Positions 1 to 8,336 of a stretch of DNA of 64,000 nt are shown here, one piece after another; positions within the stretch are counted from its first letter, which is position 1, and each line of letters opens with the position of its first letter. A program made the position numbers and the translations under genes. The stretch is taken from positions 124,001 to 188,000 of the forward strand of contig JAEUME010000005.1 of NCBI GenBank assembly GCA_016793445.1. Reading direction: 5' to 3'. The notes under the pieces are model-generated. The model was not told the DNA's origin. It did no database searches and was given only the letters and a program-made list of their open reading frames with translations. Origin of the DNA: Hyphomicrobium sp. Its GTDB lineage: Bacteria > Pseudomonadota > Alphaproteobacteria > Rhizobiales > Hyphomicrobiaceae.

Positions 1-2174
1 GCGAAATCGCGCGACACCGGCAACAGATCGGCTGCGGCCAGCGGCGGCTTGGCGCGCGACTTCTTCTTTTCCGGAGGCAGCGCGTCCAGGAAAATTTCGA
101 AGGCGGCGACGGGGCCTTCCGCATCCATCGCCTTGAGCGTTGCAGGGTGCAAGTCGCCAAAGTATGCGAGCACGACCTTGGGCCCGAGCCGCAGCGTGCC
201 TGAACGCCCAGGGTGATACCAAGCAGGGCAGTCACGCGTGATCTGCGCCTTGCCCGCATCAAAGCCAAGAGCGGCGAGGGCGGCAAATACATCGGCTTTG
301 GCGTCGAACACGCCTGCGTCCTCCGCCTTGCCGGACCAGTGCCGTCCGCTGCCGGTCAGCGTCGCCGAGCCTGCGCGCACACCGGCTGCGCTCAGATACT
401 GATCGTCCGGCTTGTCGCCGCGGTAGGCTTGGCCGAGTTCGAACAGCGCCACATCGTTGAGGCCGCGATTTCGGTTGCGCGTGACAGACGCGATGAGGCC
501 AGGGAGCAAGGACGGCCGCATCGACGACATCTCGGTCGAGATCGGATTGGCAAGCTCGATGGCGTCGCTGCCGCCGCCGAAGTGCGAGGCTTGCGCGCGG
601 GGGATGAACGACCACGTCACCGCTTCGGTAAGGCCGCGCGCCGCTAAAGCGCGCCGTGCCCTGCGGGCGCGTTTCTGCTTCTCGGTGAGCACAGGCTTGG
701 CAACACCGCGATTGCGCGGCAGCGGCGTGGAGGGGACGCGGTCGAGCCCTGCGATGCGCACGACCTCTTCGACGAGATCGGCAGGACCATGGATGTCCGG
801 CCGCCAGGAGGGCACGGCAACTTTGGCGGCGTCCGGCGGGCCATCGACCTTGCAGCCCAAGGCTTCAAGAATGTCCTTTATCTCGGCATCCGCCAATGTC
901 ACGCCCGAGATTTTCGCGATCCGGCCGAAGTCGAATGCGATCACGCGATTGAGGATAGGCTCCTTGCCGGCAATCTCCATCTTCGTGGGCGTGCCGCCGC
1001 ACAGCTTCAGGATCATGTCGGTGGCGAGATCCAGTCCGCCCTTCACATAGGCCGGATCGACGCCGCGTTCGAAGCGGTAGCGCGCGTCGGTGGCAAGTCC
1101 CGCCTTGCGGCCCGTCTGCGCCGTGCGCACGGGATCGAAATAGGCGCTCTCTATGAACACGTTCGTGGTCGTGCCAGTGGAGCCCGTCGTCTCCCCGCCC
1201 ATGATGCCGCCAAAGCCGAGCGGACCGCTGTCATCGGCAATCACGCACATGGTCGGATCGACCGTGTGCTCCTTGCCGTCGAGGCCGAGGAATTTCTCGA
1301 TCTTGTTGCCGAGGCGCGCGCGGATCGAACCCTTGATCTTGTCGGCGTCGTAGACGTGCAGCGGGCGGCCGCGGTCGTAGGAGATGTAGTTCGTCACATC
1401 GACGAGTGCGTTGATGGGGCGCAGGCCGATCGCCGTCAGGCGGTTCTGCAACCATGCGGGCGAAGGTCCATTGGTCACGCCCTTGACGAGACGGCCCGCG
1501 AAAACCGGGCAGGCATCGGCTGTCTGCGGCGTGAATTCCAGCTTGATCGCGATGGGGCAGGGCTCCTTGCCCTCGACGTTGCCGAGCTTGGGTTCCGGCT
1601 TGAGCGTGCCCATACCGGCGGCAGCAAGATCGCGCGCGATGCCACGAACGCCGGTGCAGTCGGGGCGGTTGGGTGTCAGCTTCACCTCGAACACGGGATC
1701 ATTGAGGCCCGCTGCATCGACGTAGCGCTCGCCGATCTTATCCTTCCAGCCGGCCGGCAGATCGAGGATGCCATCAGACTCTTCCTGCAACTCCAGCTCA
1801 GCGGCCGAGCACATCATGCCGTTGGAGACGACGCCGCGGACGGGCTTCTTCTCGAGCGTGATGCCGGAGCCTGGAATGTAGGTGCCGAGTGGGGCGAACA
1901 CGGCGAGCATGCCCGCTTTCGCGTTCGGTGCGCCGCAGACGACCTCCATCAGCGGCTTGCCCTTTTCGATCTCGACCTGCAGCACCTGCAGCTTGTCGGC
2001 GTTGGGATGCTTCTTGGCTTCCACGACGCGTGCGATGGTGAAGGCGCCAAGCTTTGCGCCCGCATCCTCGATGCCCTCGACCTCCAGGCCGATATCGTTG
2101 AGCTTGGCGGCGAGTTCCTCGACCGACTTATCGGTCTCCAGATGATCCTTCAGCCAGGACAGTGTGAATTTCAT
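1..2174 (-). CDS. pheT: Phenylalanine--tRNA ligase beta subunit (3' end outside window)
   Basis: Beta chain of the alpha2-beta2 phenylalanyl-tRNA synthetase, which charges tRNA-Phe in the cytoplasm. Translation from the ATG at 2174 begins MKFTLSWLKDHLET, the usual bacterial PheT start. An OB/EMAP tRNA-binding domain lies near residues 40-150, and B3/B4 and B5 regions follow (for example VDVTNYISYDRGRPLH near residue 270). 724 codons are visible; the family is about 800 residues, so the C-terminal ferredoxin-fold anticodon-binding domain falls beyond base 1. It sits 140 bp downstream of pheS on the same strand, the classical pheST order. No internal stop or frameshift was seen. Confidence 0.97.
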   Translation of the reverse strand, partial: MKFTLSWLKDHLETDKSVEELAAKLNDIGLEVEGIEDAGAKLGAFTIARVVEAKKHPNADKLQVLQVEIEKGKPLMEVVCGAPNAKAGMLAVFAPLGTYIPGSGITLEKKPVRGVVSNGMMCSAAELELQEESDGILDLPAGWKDKIGERYVDAAGLNDPVFEVKLTPNRPDCTGVRGIARDLAAAGMGTLKPEPKLGNVEGKEPCPIAIKLEFTPQTADACPVFAGRLVKGVTNGPSPAWLQNRLTAIGLRPINALVDVTNYISYDRGRPLHVYDADKIKGSIRARLGNKIEKFLGLDGKEHTVDPTMCVIADDSGPLGFGGIMGGETTGSTGTTTNVFIESAYFDPVRTAQTGRKAGLATDARYRFERGVDPAYVKGGLDLATDMILKLCGGTPTKMEIAGKEPILNRVIAFDFGRIAKISGVTLADAEIKDILEALGCKVDGPPDAAKVAVPSWRPDIHGPADLVEEVVRIAGLDRVPSTPLPRNRGVAKPVLTEKQKRARRARRALAARGLTEAVTWSFIPRAQASHFGGGSDAIELANPISTEMSSMRPSLLPGLIASVTRNRNRGLNDVALFELGQAYRGDKPDDQYLSAAGVRAGSATLTGSGRHWSGKAEDAGVFDAKADVFAALAALGFDAGKAQITRDCPAWYHPGRSGTLRLGPKVVLAYFGDLHPATLKAMDAEGPVAAFEIFLDALPPEKKKSRAKPPLAAADLLPVSRDF

Positions 2175-2226
2175 CGCCGTGGTCTTTCGATGTGTTTATC
2201 ACGCCGGCCGCGGTTTATATGAGCCG

Positions 2227-2303
2227 GGACCCTATGATCTCGAACCGTGATCCACCTGGATCCCGGCGCTCGCCGCAAGGCTCGGCCAGGATGACAGGTC
2301 TGG
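2227..2303. repeat. Partial palindromic intergenic repeat between pheS and pheT
   Basis: The right part resembles the right half of the GTCATCCCGG-type elements at 3434-3546 and 33609-33760: TGGATCCCGGCGCTCG followed by CCAGGATGACAGG. It occupies most of the 140-bp pheS-pheT gap, so it would be transcribed within the pheST message. Only one end is well preserved. I read it as a decayed copy of a dispersed palindromic element, not as a terminator. Confidence 0.45.
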
Positions 2304-2314
2304 TGTGCAATTCT

Positions 2315-3388
2315 TCACCCGGACAATCCGCCGCCGAGCGTAGGCACGTCGAGCATGGAGAAGCCGTAGTGCTTCAGCCAGCGCAGGTCGCCCGAGAAGA
2401 ACGCGCGCAGATCCGGAATGCCGTATTTCAGCATCGCCATGCGGTCGATGCCCATGCCGAACGCGAAGCCCTGGTACTTGTCGGGATCGAGCCCGCAGTT
2501 CTTCAACACATTGGGATGCACCATGCCGCAGCCGCCGATCTCGAGCCACTTGCCGGGCTTGCCGATCGCTTCCGCGCCAATGTCGATCTCCATTGAGGGT
2601 TCCGTGAAGGGGAAGTGCGACGCGCGAAAGCGCATCTTCACCTCGTCCACCTCGAAGAACGCCTTGATCATTTCTTCAAGCGTCCACTTCAGATGACCCA
2701 TATGAGTCGTCTCGTCGATGACGAGAGCCTCGATCTGGTGGAACATCGGCGTGTGCGTCTGATCGCTGTCGCAGCGATACACGCGGCCCGGCGCAATGAT
2801 GCGGATTGGCGGCTTTTCGCGCATCATCGTGCGGATCTGCACGGGGCTCGTGTGCGTGCGCAGGAGCATGCGTTCGCCGCCCTCCTTGGGGGCGAAATAG
2901 AACGTGTCGTGATCCTGGCGCGCAGGGTGATCGGCGGGAATATTGAGCTTGTCGAAGTTGTTCTCGTCGGTCTCGATGTCGGGCCCTTCGGCGACCTTGA
3001 ACCCGAGGTCCGCAAAAATCTCGATCAGCTCGTCCATCACCTGGGAGACGGGATGAATACGTCCCTCGCCCTGGGGACCGAGCCGCACGGGCAACGTGAT
3101 GTCGGCGCGTTCAGTCGAAAGGCGCGCCTGCAGTGCGGCTTCTTCCAGAATGCCCTTCCTGGCGTCGAGCGCTTCGGTGACTTTCTGCTTTACGGTGTTG
3201 ACGGCCTGGCCGAAGCTTTTTCTCTCTTCAGGCGGCAGCGCGCCAAGCTTGCTCATCAGTTCGCTGACGCGCCCCTTCTTGCCGAGCGCGGACACGCGCA
3301 CGCCATCGAGCGCGACCAGATCGCCGGCAGCAGAAACTTCGCCGAGGAGATCGGATTCTAGTTTTGATAGATCGGCTATCGTCGACAT
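2315..3388 (-). CDS. pheS: Phenylalanine--tRNA ligase alpha subunit
   Basis: Catalytic alpha chain of phenylalanyl-tRNA synthetase, a class II enzyme. The protein has 357 residues, normal for the family. The N-terminal coiled-coil tRNA-binding arm (about 1-90) is followed by the class II catalytic core. Motif 2 is visible as [17 protein letters not shown], and motif 3 as [17 protein letters not shown] near the C-terminus. An AGGAG ribosome binding site precedes the ATG at 3388. It is transcribed in the same direction as rplT and rpmI upstream and pheT downstream, with 216 bp of repeat-rich spacer between rplT and pheS. Confidence 0.98.
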   Translation of the reverse strand: MSTIADLSKLESDLLGEVSAAGDLVALDGVRVSALGKKGRVSELMSKLGALPPEERKSFGQAVNTVKQKVTEALDARKGILEEAALQARLSTERADITLPVRLGPQGEGRIHPVSQVMDELIEIFADLGFKVAEGPDIETDENNFDKLNIPADHPARQDHDTFYFAPKEGGERMLLRTHTSPVQIRTMMREKPPIRIIAPGRVYRCDSDQTHTPMFHQIEALVIDETTHMGHLKWTLEEMIKAFFEVDEVKMRFRASHFPFTEPSMEIDIGAEAIGKPGKWLEIGGCGMVHPNVLKNCGLDPDKYQGFAFGMGIDRMAMLKYGIPDLRAFFSGDLRWLKHYGFSMLDVPTLGGGLSG

Positions 3389-3433
3389 TCGCAGCTCCTG
3401 TTGAGCGCATTCGCTTTAGGCGCGAAATCGCAT

Positions 3434-3546
3434 TGTCATCCCGGGCGAGCGCTCTCCGCGAAATCCGGACCCAGGGTTACGCGAACTGACGCGCAACTGG
3501 AACCGCGTCCTGGCGCGCAAAAAGCGCACCTCCTGCCGGGATGACA
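3434..3546. repeat. Palindromic intergenic element (GTCATCCCGG family), copy 1
   Basis: Inverted ends TTGTCATCCCGG (3433-3444) and CCGGGATGACA (3536-3546) enclose about 90 bp with further GC-rich self-complementary stretches. The same ends bound the element at 33609-33760. It lies in the rplT-pheS spacer and would form a long RNA hairpin in a read-through transcript. No coding capacity is evident. Elements of this kind are common in alphaproteobacterial intergenic DNA; assignment to that class is my inference. Confidence 0.65.
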
Positions 3547-3590
3547 GCGCCTTCCGGCTTAGCTTGCGCGCAAGCAAAGCCGGAAGGCGC
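3547..3590. terminator. Long perfect hairpin downstream of rplT
   Basis: Arms GCGCCTTCCGGCTT (3547-3560) and AAGCCGGAAGGCGC (3577-3590) are exact complements. The centre, GCTTGCGCGCAAGC, is itself a palindrome, giving 21 paired positions interrupted by one opposed A/A. It begins 14 bp after the rplT stop codon on the minus strand. There is no T-run, so it is more likely a processing or 3'-stabilising hairpin, or an attenuator between rplT and pheST, than a classical intrinsic terminator. Confidence 0.5.
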
Positions 3591-3604
3591 AACCAAGGAG
3601 AGAC

Positions 3605-3994
3605 TTACGCCGCCTTCGCGATGTCCTTGCGCACGGGTGAGGAGGCGGCCGCTGCGGCCTTCTCGACGAGCGCCTTGAAGCCGGCGGGATCGTTGATTGC
3701 GATATCCGACAGCACCTTGCGGTCGACCTCGATGCCCAGGTTCGACAGGCCGTTGATGAAGCGGCCGTACGTCAGGCCGTGTTCGCGGCAGGCGGCGTTG
3801 ATGCGCTGGATCCAGAGCGCGCGGAAATTGCGCTTGCGGCGCTTGCGGTCGCGATAGGCGTACTGCTGGGCCTTCTCGACCGCTTGCTTGGCAACGCGGA
3901 TCGTATTTTTGCGGCGGCCATAGTAGCCCTTGGCGGCCTTGATGACTTTCTTGTGCTTGGCGTGGGCGGTAACGCCACGTTTGACGCGGGCCAT
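3605..3994 (-). CDS. rplT: 50S ribosomal protein L20
   Basis: Ribosomal protein L20, an early 23S rRNA assembly protein of the large subunit. The 129-residue product starts [16 protein letters not shown] and contains the family hallmark [20 protein letters not shown] (about residues 23-42), followed by [11 protein letters not shown]. It is slightly longer than the E. coli protein because of an Ala-rich C-terminal tail. It lies 110 bp downstream of rpmI, and the spacer carries a strong hairpin. In other bacteria L20 represses its own operon by binding leader RNA; whether the structures here serve that role is not shown. Confidence 0.98.
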   Translation of the reverse strand: MARVKRGVTAHAKHKKVIKAAKGYYGRRKNTIRVAKQAVEKAQQYAYRDRKRRKRNFRALWIQRINAACREHGLTYGRFINGLSNLGIEVDRKVLSDIAINDPAGFKALVEKAAAAASSPVRKDIAKAA

Positions 3995-4051
3995 GAGGAA
4001 CTCCTCAGAATGTGATGTGCTTCAAGATGAATGACTGGCGATCTGCTCCCT

Positions 4052-4087
4052 CGCGTGCGGCCGGCTCCCCGCAGGGAGTGGCACGCG
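4052..4087. promoter_or_regulatory. Two-tier hairpin in the rpmI-rplT spacer
   Basis: Outer arms CGCGTGC (4052-4058) and GCACGCG (4081-4087) enclose inner arms CTCCC (4065-4069) and GGGAG (4074-4078) with a CGCA loop. It lies between the rpmI stop and the rplT start on the co-transcribed minus strand. It has no T-run, so it is unlikely to be a terminator. A role in L20 feedback or in uncoupling rplT translation is possible, but this is inference. Confidence 0.45.
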
Positions 4088-4104
4088 ACAAACTGAAGAG
4101 CGCG

Positions 4105-4305
4105 TCACCGAGCGTAGGGCATGTACTTCTTGACGATCTTGGCATCGCTCTCGTTCAGCACGCCCGTGCCGCGGGCCTTCTGAATGAACTTCGTGGTGCG
4201 CTTGATCATGCCGTGGCGCTTGCCCGCCTGGGCGGCTTTCACCTTGCCGGTGGCTGTCATCTTGAAGCGCTTTTTGGCGCCCGATTTGGTTTTCATCTTC
4301 GGCAT
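4105..4305 (-). CDS. rpmI: 50S ribosomal protein L35
   Basis: Ribosomal protein L35, 66 residues, starting [15 protein letters not shown], which matches the family N-terminus exactly. The later motif [12 protein letters not shown] is also typical. The start at 4305 follows an AGAGAGAAG ribosome binding site. An in-frame upstream extension to 4467 exists, but it encodes two copies of an unrelated low-complexity peptide from a DNA tandem repeat and is rejected as coding. It is the first gene of rpmI-rplT-(pheS-pheT). infC, which normally precedes rpmI in many bacteria, is about 21 kb away. Confidence 0.97.
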   Translation of the reverse strand: MPKMKTKSGAKKRFKMTATGKVKAAQAGKRHGMIKRTTKFIQKARGTGVLNESDAKIVKKYMPYAR

Positions 4306-4325
4306 TTTGCTTCTCTCTTTATGAT

Positions 4326-4425
4326 TGCGCTTCCGACTCTCCTCCGGAGAGCCGGCCGGAAACGCGTGTTTTTCTTTACTGCGCTTCCGACCCTGCTCCG
4401 CAGAGCCGGCCGGGAAACGTGTGTC
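4326..4425. repeat. 54-bp tandem direct repeat with conserved hairpins, rpmI leader
   Basis: Two adjacent units begin at 4326 and 4380, each opening TGCGCTTCCGAC and carrying AGCCGGCC followed by GGAAACG/GGGAAACG. Each contains a short hairpin with a TCC loop: CTCTCC/GGAGAG (4337-4351) and CTGC/GCAG (4393-4403). One pair changes from C-G to G-C between the copies with pairing kept, which suggests that structure is selected. The unit lies immediately upstream of rpmI on the minus strand. Confidence 0.7.
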
Positions 4426-4859
4426 GCGCGCGGGCCCGCTCGGATGCTCGTGCTTGCGCGCGATCATCCTGGCCCTTCGCGGAGCTACCTGGGCACAGGC
4501 CGCAATCGCGGCCTCAGACCTTGCGGTCCGAAGTGCTCAGCGCGCGCCTTCCTGCTGTTCCTCTTTGTGGCTTGGCGGCCGGCCCGCAGAATGCGAGTGG
4601 CCAAGCCCCGAAGAGGGGTCGGGAAGGCGCAGACGAGAGTGAAGCTTGGCCGAAATCGCGGGCAGCCGTCTTCCGCAAGGGAAGGGCGCTTATTCCGCGT
4701 CATGGCAAGCTTCAAGGCGCTCGTCGTGCCCAGGGCCGTTACCGGCCCTAAATGCGGTGTCTCCGTCATCTTGCGCTTGCTGGCGCAACGTAAGAGACCG
4801 CCGCACTCTCGAGAGGTGCCTCTTGCGAGGTCCCCCGGTATCGCGAAGGGATGCTTTTG

Positions 4860-4898
4860 GGCGGTTTCCGCTTATTTTTCAAAAGCATAAGAACCGCC
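4860..4898. other. Bipartite stem-loop in the rpmI/glsA spacer
   Basis: Outer arms GGCGGTT (4860-4866) and AACCGCC (4892-4898) stack, after a 4-nt bulge, on inner arms CTTAT (4871-4875) and ATAAG (4887-4891) with an 11-nt loop. It could be part of the long rpmI leader read on the minus strand. No T-run follows on either strand at the right position. The function is unknown. Confidence 0.4.
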
Positions 4899-5366
4899 AC
4901 GGCATGCCTCGCCGGGCGGCTCTGGCGGTGTTTATAGGGGAAGCAGGGAAAAGGAGCAAGGGGCTGAGGACGCATCGGGCCTTAGTTTCTCAGTTTGATG
5001 ACCTCGCGTTTTTCTGCCCCGCGACTGACGTCGGAACTCTTGCCTTTGAGTACACGTGTCTAGGCAGCGTCTTTGAGACTTGATCCCGCCTCCCGTGATG
5101 ACGTTCCCGGGTGCGGATGGCGGCTTAGTTCGGTGCCTGCATCAGCTCTCGTCGTCCCCGCGCAGGCGGGGATCCATCCAGGATATCATTAGACACTGGA
5201 TCATGTGCTGGCCGCTCTGCTTCTGCTGGCCCGAATGCGATTTCGCCTGTCTTGGGATCGAATAGGTTCAACCACGTGGGGTTCACGGGACCTCGCTCCA
5301 GAGATGAAGACTCTGCGGTGTGGGGTAAGATGACAATCTCCGGTTCGCGATTGGAAAAGCAGGGGC

Positions 5367-6293
5367 ATGGACCTTCAGGCGCTGATTGACGAGATTGCTG
5401 AGGACTTGCTCCGCGTCGAGGATCGCGGGCAGGTCGCGAACTATATTCCCGAGTTGGCCAAGATCGACGCGCGCAAGTTCGCAATCGCGATCGCCACGCT
5501 CGATGGCGCGAGCTACAGCACGGGTGACGCGCGTGAACCGTTTTCCATCCAAAGCATCTCGAAGGTTTTTGCGCTGGCGCTTGCACTCGGCAAGGTGGGC
5601 GACGGCCTATGGAACCGGGTGCGCCGGGAGCCCTCCGGATCGGCTTTCAACTCCATCGTGCAGCTCGAGCACGAGCACGGCATCCCCCGGAATCCCTTTA
5701 TCAACGCGGGCGCGATCGTGGTCGCGGATGTGATTCTGGCCGGGCATCAGCCGCGCGAGGCGATCGGCGAGATTCTGCGCTTTGTCCGCGTGGCAGCCAA
5801 CGATGACACGATCCGGATCAATCCTGCCGTCTCCCGCAGCGAGCAGGAGGCGGGCTTTCGCAATGCGGCTCTCGCCAATTACATGCGCTCCTTTGGCAAT
5901 ATCAAGAACCCGGTCGAGATGACTTTGGGCGTCTACTTCCACCAATGCGCCGTTGAGATGACGTGCATTCAATTGGCTCAGGCGGGTCTTTTTCTCGCCA
6001 ACGGCGGACGAGATCCCACAACGGGGATTTCCGTGATCTCGGCCGACCGGGCGCGCCGCATCAATGCGCTGATGCTGACCTGCGGCCATTATGATGGATC
6101 GGGGGATTTCGCCTTCAAGGTGGGATTGCCGGGCAAGAGCGGCGTCGGAGGTGGCATCCTCGCCGTCGTTCCGGGTCGCGCTTCTATCGCGGTTTGGTCG
6201 CCGGGATTGAACCGGCAGGGAAACTCGCTGCTCGGCACGCGTGCGCTCGAACTCATCGCGCAACGCACCAACTGGTCGGTCTTCGGGCCCTGA
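5367..6293 (+). CDS. glsA: Glutaminase (serine-dependent beta-lactamase fold)
   Basis: Hydrolyses L-glutamine to glutamate and ammonia in the cytoplasm. The 308-residue product is the normal length for bacterial glutaminase. The catalytic Ser-x-x-Lys sits in [10 protein letters not shown] (about residues 59-68). Other family motifs are [27 protein letters not shown] and the C-terminal [18 protein letters not shown]. The ATG at 5367 begins [10 protein letters not shown]. It stands alone, preceded by a 1-kb non-coding spacer and followed, 16 bp after its stop, by the end of a convergent gene. It might act in ammonia release, nitrogen balance or acid tolerance; the context does not decide. Confidence 0.96.
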   Translation: MDLQALIDEIAEDLLRVEDRGQVANYIPELAKIDARKFAIAIATLDGASYSTGDAREPFSIQSISKVFALALALGKVGDGLWNRVRREPSGSAFNSIVQLEHEHGIPRNPFINAGAIVVADVILAGHQPREAIGEILRFVRVAANDDTIRINPAVSRSEQEAGFRNAALANYMRSFGNIKNPVEMTLGVYFHQCAVEMTCIQLAQAGLFLANGGRDPTTGISVISADRARRINALMLTCGHYDGSGDFAFKVGLPGKSGVGGGILAVVPGRASIAVWSPGLNRQGNSLLGTRALELIAQRTNWSVFGP

Positions 6294-6309
6294 AAAGCAT
6301 CGCCGGCAG

Positions 6310-7122
6310 CTACTCGGCGGCGGCCGCAAGCGGCGGGGCGCGGCGGGGACCGGCGAACTTCCACAGCGTGATAACCTCGACCCAGTCTCCGGCGCTGAGA
6401 TAGCGCAAGGTGGGCTCGCTGCCCGCGCTCCATTCCAGGTTCAGCTTTTTGCGGCCGTCGACGCGGATGTGCAGCGCATAGGCACCGCGTTGCTTGGGAT
6501 CGCGATAAGGCGTCTCGAGCAGGATCTCGAATTGAGCATGCGTGTAGGAGGTTTTGCGGAAGAGGTAGGTATGACGCGTCTTCGTGTCTTCGCGAAACCA
6601 GCCGCCTTCGACAAATTTCTCCATCACGGCGTCGCGCACGCGCAAGGCCACCAACTTGCGCAGCTTCGTGCCCGTTGGCGTTTGCGCTGCGCGGTTGGGC
6701 TGGGGCACGGGCTGATGGGGCGTGGGCTCGTTGTCGTTGAAATTGATCTTGATCTCATCGACGACCTTGTCGAAGTGCGTGGTCACGCTGGCACTGAGGC
6801 TTTCCTGCACGCGTTGCAGGTCGTGTTTGATGCCGTTGACGTCCTGCGCGATGATATTGACCATCGCCAGTTGATCCTCCGGCAGTGCGCGGATGTCATT
6901 GAAGAAGGTGCGGCGGATCCACAGATAGGAGCCCTTCAGCGCAAAGACGGCAAACAGCAGCAGGCTGGCGCCGACGACGGCATCGCTCCACACGGGATCG
7001 AGTTTCGTGCCCGCGTATTTTTCCAGCAGTTCGGCTGCCGGCTCTGTGAACTCCCGCAACAGCATCCCAATTTCCGAACCCGCTCCCTGGGCGGGCGCGC
7101 CCCTTCGCAACCACGAAGTCAA
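6310..7122 (-). CDS. Single-pass membrane protein of unknown function
   Basis: I do not recognise the family. The protein has up to 270 residues, with one clear membrane segment near residues 44-64 (AVVGASLLLFAVFALKG) flanked by a short N-terminus and a mainly soluble C-terminal part. That part includes charged and helical stretches (about 75-125), then a mixed alpha/beta region with many aromatic residues. The listed start is a TTG with no obvious ribosome binding site; an ATG at 7065 would remove 19 residues and is equally possible. It converges with glsA, and no neighbour suggests a function. Confidence 0.7.
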   Translation of the reverse strand: MTSWLRRGAPAQGAGSEIGMLLREFTEPAAELLEKYAGTKLDPVWSDAVVGASLLLFAVFALKGSYLWIRRTFFNDIRALPEDQLAMVNIIAQDVNGIKHDLQRVQESLSASVTTHFDKVVDEIKINFNDNEPTPHQPVPQPNRAAQTPTGTKLRKLVALRVRDAVMEKFVEGGWFREDTKTRHTYLFRKTSYTHAQFEILLETPYRDPKQRGAYALHIRVDGRKKLNLEWSAGSEPTLRYLSAGDWVEVITLWKFAGPRRAPPLAAAAE

Positions 7123-7364
7123 GTTAATCAGACGATCGCTCAGCCCGCCAATCTTTTCGACGGGAAGGCCTGTGAATGGCGGGGATTGGCGGTGCCAAGA
7201 TCGCTCAAGCGCGCGACTTGGCAGCGAAATTGCCCTTCGGGGAGGGCCTTGTACGAATGAACGCAGTCTGAATACCCCGCTCGGGGGACGTTCATATGGC
7301 GCGGGCTAGGGTGGATGTCATTGGAGCCAAGGCTGCTCCAGGAAATCCAACGGAGATTGCCGCA

Positions 7365-7625
7365 ATGTACAAGTCCATCCTCGCCGCAACCGCCCTTGCG
7401 CTGGCTGCGTCGGCTGTGCCGGCTGCCGCCTACGAGCGTGACTATCAGCATAGCAAGGGCTATTCGCAGGGCTATTCGAACAAGTATGCGAAGGGCGATC
7501 ATGACCGGCGCGTTCATACCGAACGGCGCTGGTGGAACTATGATCGCGATCATGACGACCATGCCTACCGCCATCATCATCATCGCCGCCACTGGTGGCA
7601 GCGTTACTACGGATGGAACAGGTAA
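7365..7625 (+). CDS. Small secreted His/Tyr/Trp/Arg-rich protein
   Basis: An 86-residue product with a clean Sec signal peptide (MYKSILAATALALAASAVPAAA, cleaved near AAA-YE). The mature part is rich in Tyr, Asp, His, Arg and Trp, including a DHAYRHHHHRRHWW stretch. The start at 7365 is preferred over longer in-frame starts because CGGAGATT precedes it and the signal peptide then begins at once. The His/Asp composition could bind metal ions, and many short secreted proteins of this kind occur in rhizobial genomes. I assign no function. A bidirectional terminator follows at 7684. Confidence 0.72.
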   Translation: MYKSILAATALALAASAVPAAAYERDYQHSKGYSQGYSNKYAKGDHDRRVHTERRWWNYDRDHDDHAYRHHHHRRHWWQRYYGWNR

Positions 7626-7683
7626 TGCCGGTTTTGCAGGGCAGCGATTATATTGCTCCTCCTGCGTTGAGGCCCGTTACATA

Positions 7684-7726
7684 AAGAAGCCGCCGGCTAG
7701 CACACTTGCCAGCCAGCGGCTTTCTT
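7684..7726. terminator. Bidirectional intrinsic terminator
   Basis: An inverted repeat with arms AAGAAGCCGC / GCGGCTTTCTT and an inner GGCT/AGCC pair lies between two convergent genes (ending at 7625 on plus and 7775 on minus). A/T-rich ends on both sides suit termination in both directions. Confidence 0.75.
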
Positions 7727-7774
7727 GATGGTTGGATCATCGCCCCGCGATACTGCCGAGGCGCATCTCCAGGC

Positions 7775-8134
7775 TCAACCGACGCGGAATACTGCGCCAG
7801 AGACGGAGCGGGCGCGCTCACGCACGCGGCCACCATCATTGCCAGACTTTACAATCCAGCGGCCGTTCGAGGCGCGGCCAGTGATGATACCGACGTGGTG
7901 CGGCCATACCACAACCGCGCCAACCTGCGGCCCGCCCGCGGGCCGGCCCCAGCGGCGCCAGTTTGCAGCGAGATTATATTGGGGTCCCCCGCCGAGCTGC
8001 GTGCGCATCCACCAGCCGCACCACCTGGCAGGACGGCCATCCATTCCCGAATAGCGCTTTGCCTCTGCCGAGGTGATGCCGCCGCTCATGATTGCGAGCG
8101 CGGCAAGAATGCTCGCGAAAATCTGCTTACGCAT
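7775..8134 (-). CDS. Secreted CHAP-like (amidase-fold) small protein
   Basis: A 119-residue exported protein. The signal peptide (MRKQIFASILAALAIMSGG, cleavage near AEA-KR) is followed by PARWCGWWMRTQLGG, a Cys-containing motif, and then GAVVVWPHHVGIITG. This Cys...His arrangement resembles the CHAP/NlpC-P60 cysteine peptidase fold that cuts peptidoglycan peptides, in a compact alphaproteobacterial form. The start at 8134 follows GAGGAG with good spacing; a TTG start 15 bp upstream is less likely. Activity as a murein hydrolase is inferred from the motif order only. Confidence 0.75.
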   Translation of the reverse strand: MRKQIFASILAALAIMSGGITSAEAKRYSGMDGRPARWCGWWMRTQLGGGPQYNLAANWRRWGRPAGGPQVGAVVVWPHHVGIITGRASNGRWIVKSGNDGGRVRERARSVSGAVFRVG

Positions 8135-8336
8135 CCGATAACTCCTCAATTGTCTTCACTTGCAGCGCGCAACGGCCTTCTCAATGGGGCGAAAACAAGA
8201 GGACAAAGTGAGTTGAGGTAAATGCGCGCAGCGCGGGGGCTCGCGAGGCTTTTGCGAAAAAATCTAATAGATTTCAAACTTATGAAAGCTCGTCGCATCT
8301 GTGACGAAGCGTGAACATCACGGGCCGCTTAACGCT

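Larger units (their letters stand above)
4306..5366. other. Gene-free 1.06-kb spacer with structured elements
   Basis: No convincing gene was found on either strand between rpmI and the glutaminase gene. Open frames exist but lack family-like sequence, ribosome binding sites or consistent codon bias. The stretch holds a 54-bp tandem duplication next to rpmI, a bipartite hairpin at 4860-4898, several shorter GC-rich inverted repeats, and a small CCCCGC/GCGGGG palindrome at 5156-5171. It must contain the promoter and leader of rpmI (minus) and the promoter of glsA (plus). I could not place either -10/-35 box with confidence. Confidence 0.6.

Noticed and set aside
789..2222. 477-codon open frame on the plus strand
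   Set aside because: It lies antisense to pheT, whose full family match and codon pattern are on the minus strand. Long antisense frames are expected in GC-rich DNA.
4306..4467. In-frame N-terminal extension of rpmI
   Set aside because: The extension encodes two imperfect copies of an 18-residue peptide derived from a DNA tandem repeat. L35 begins at MPKMKTKSG with its own ribosome binding site at 4305.
4012..4890. 292-codon plus-strand frame in the rpmI/glsA spacer
   Set aside because: It overlaps rpmI antisense, has no ribosome binding site, and the translation has no recognisable domain.
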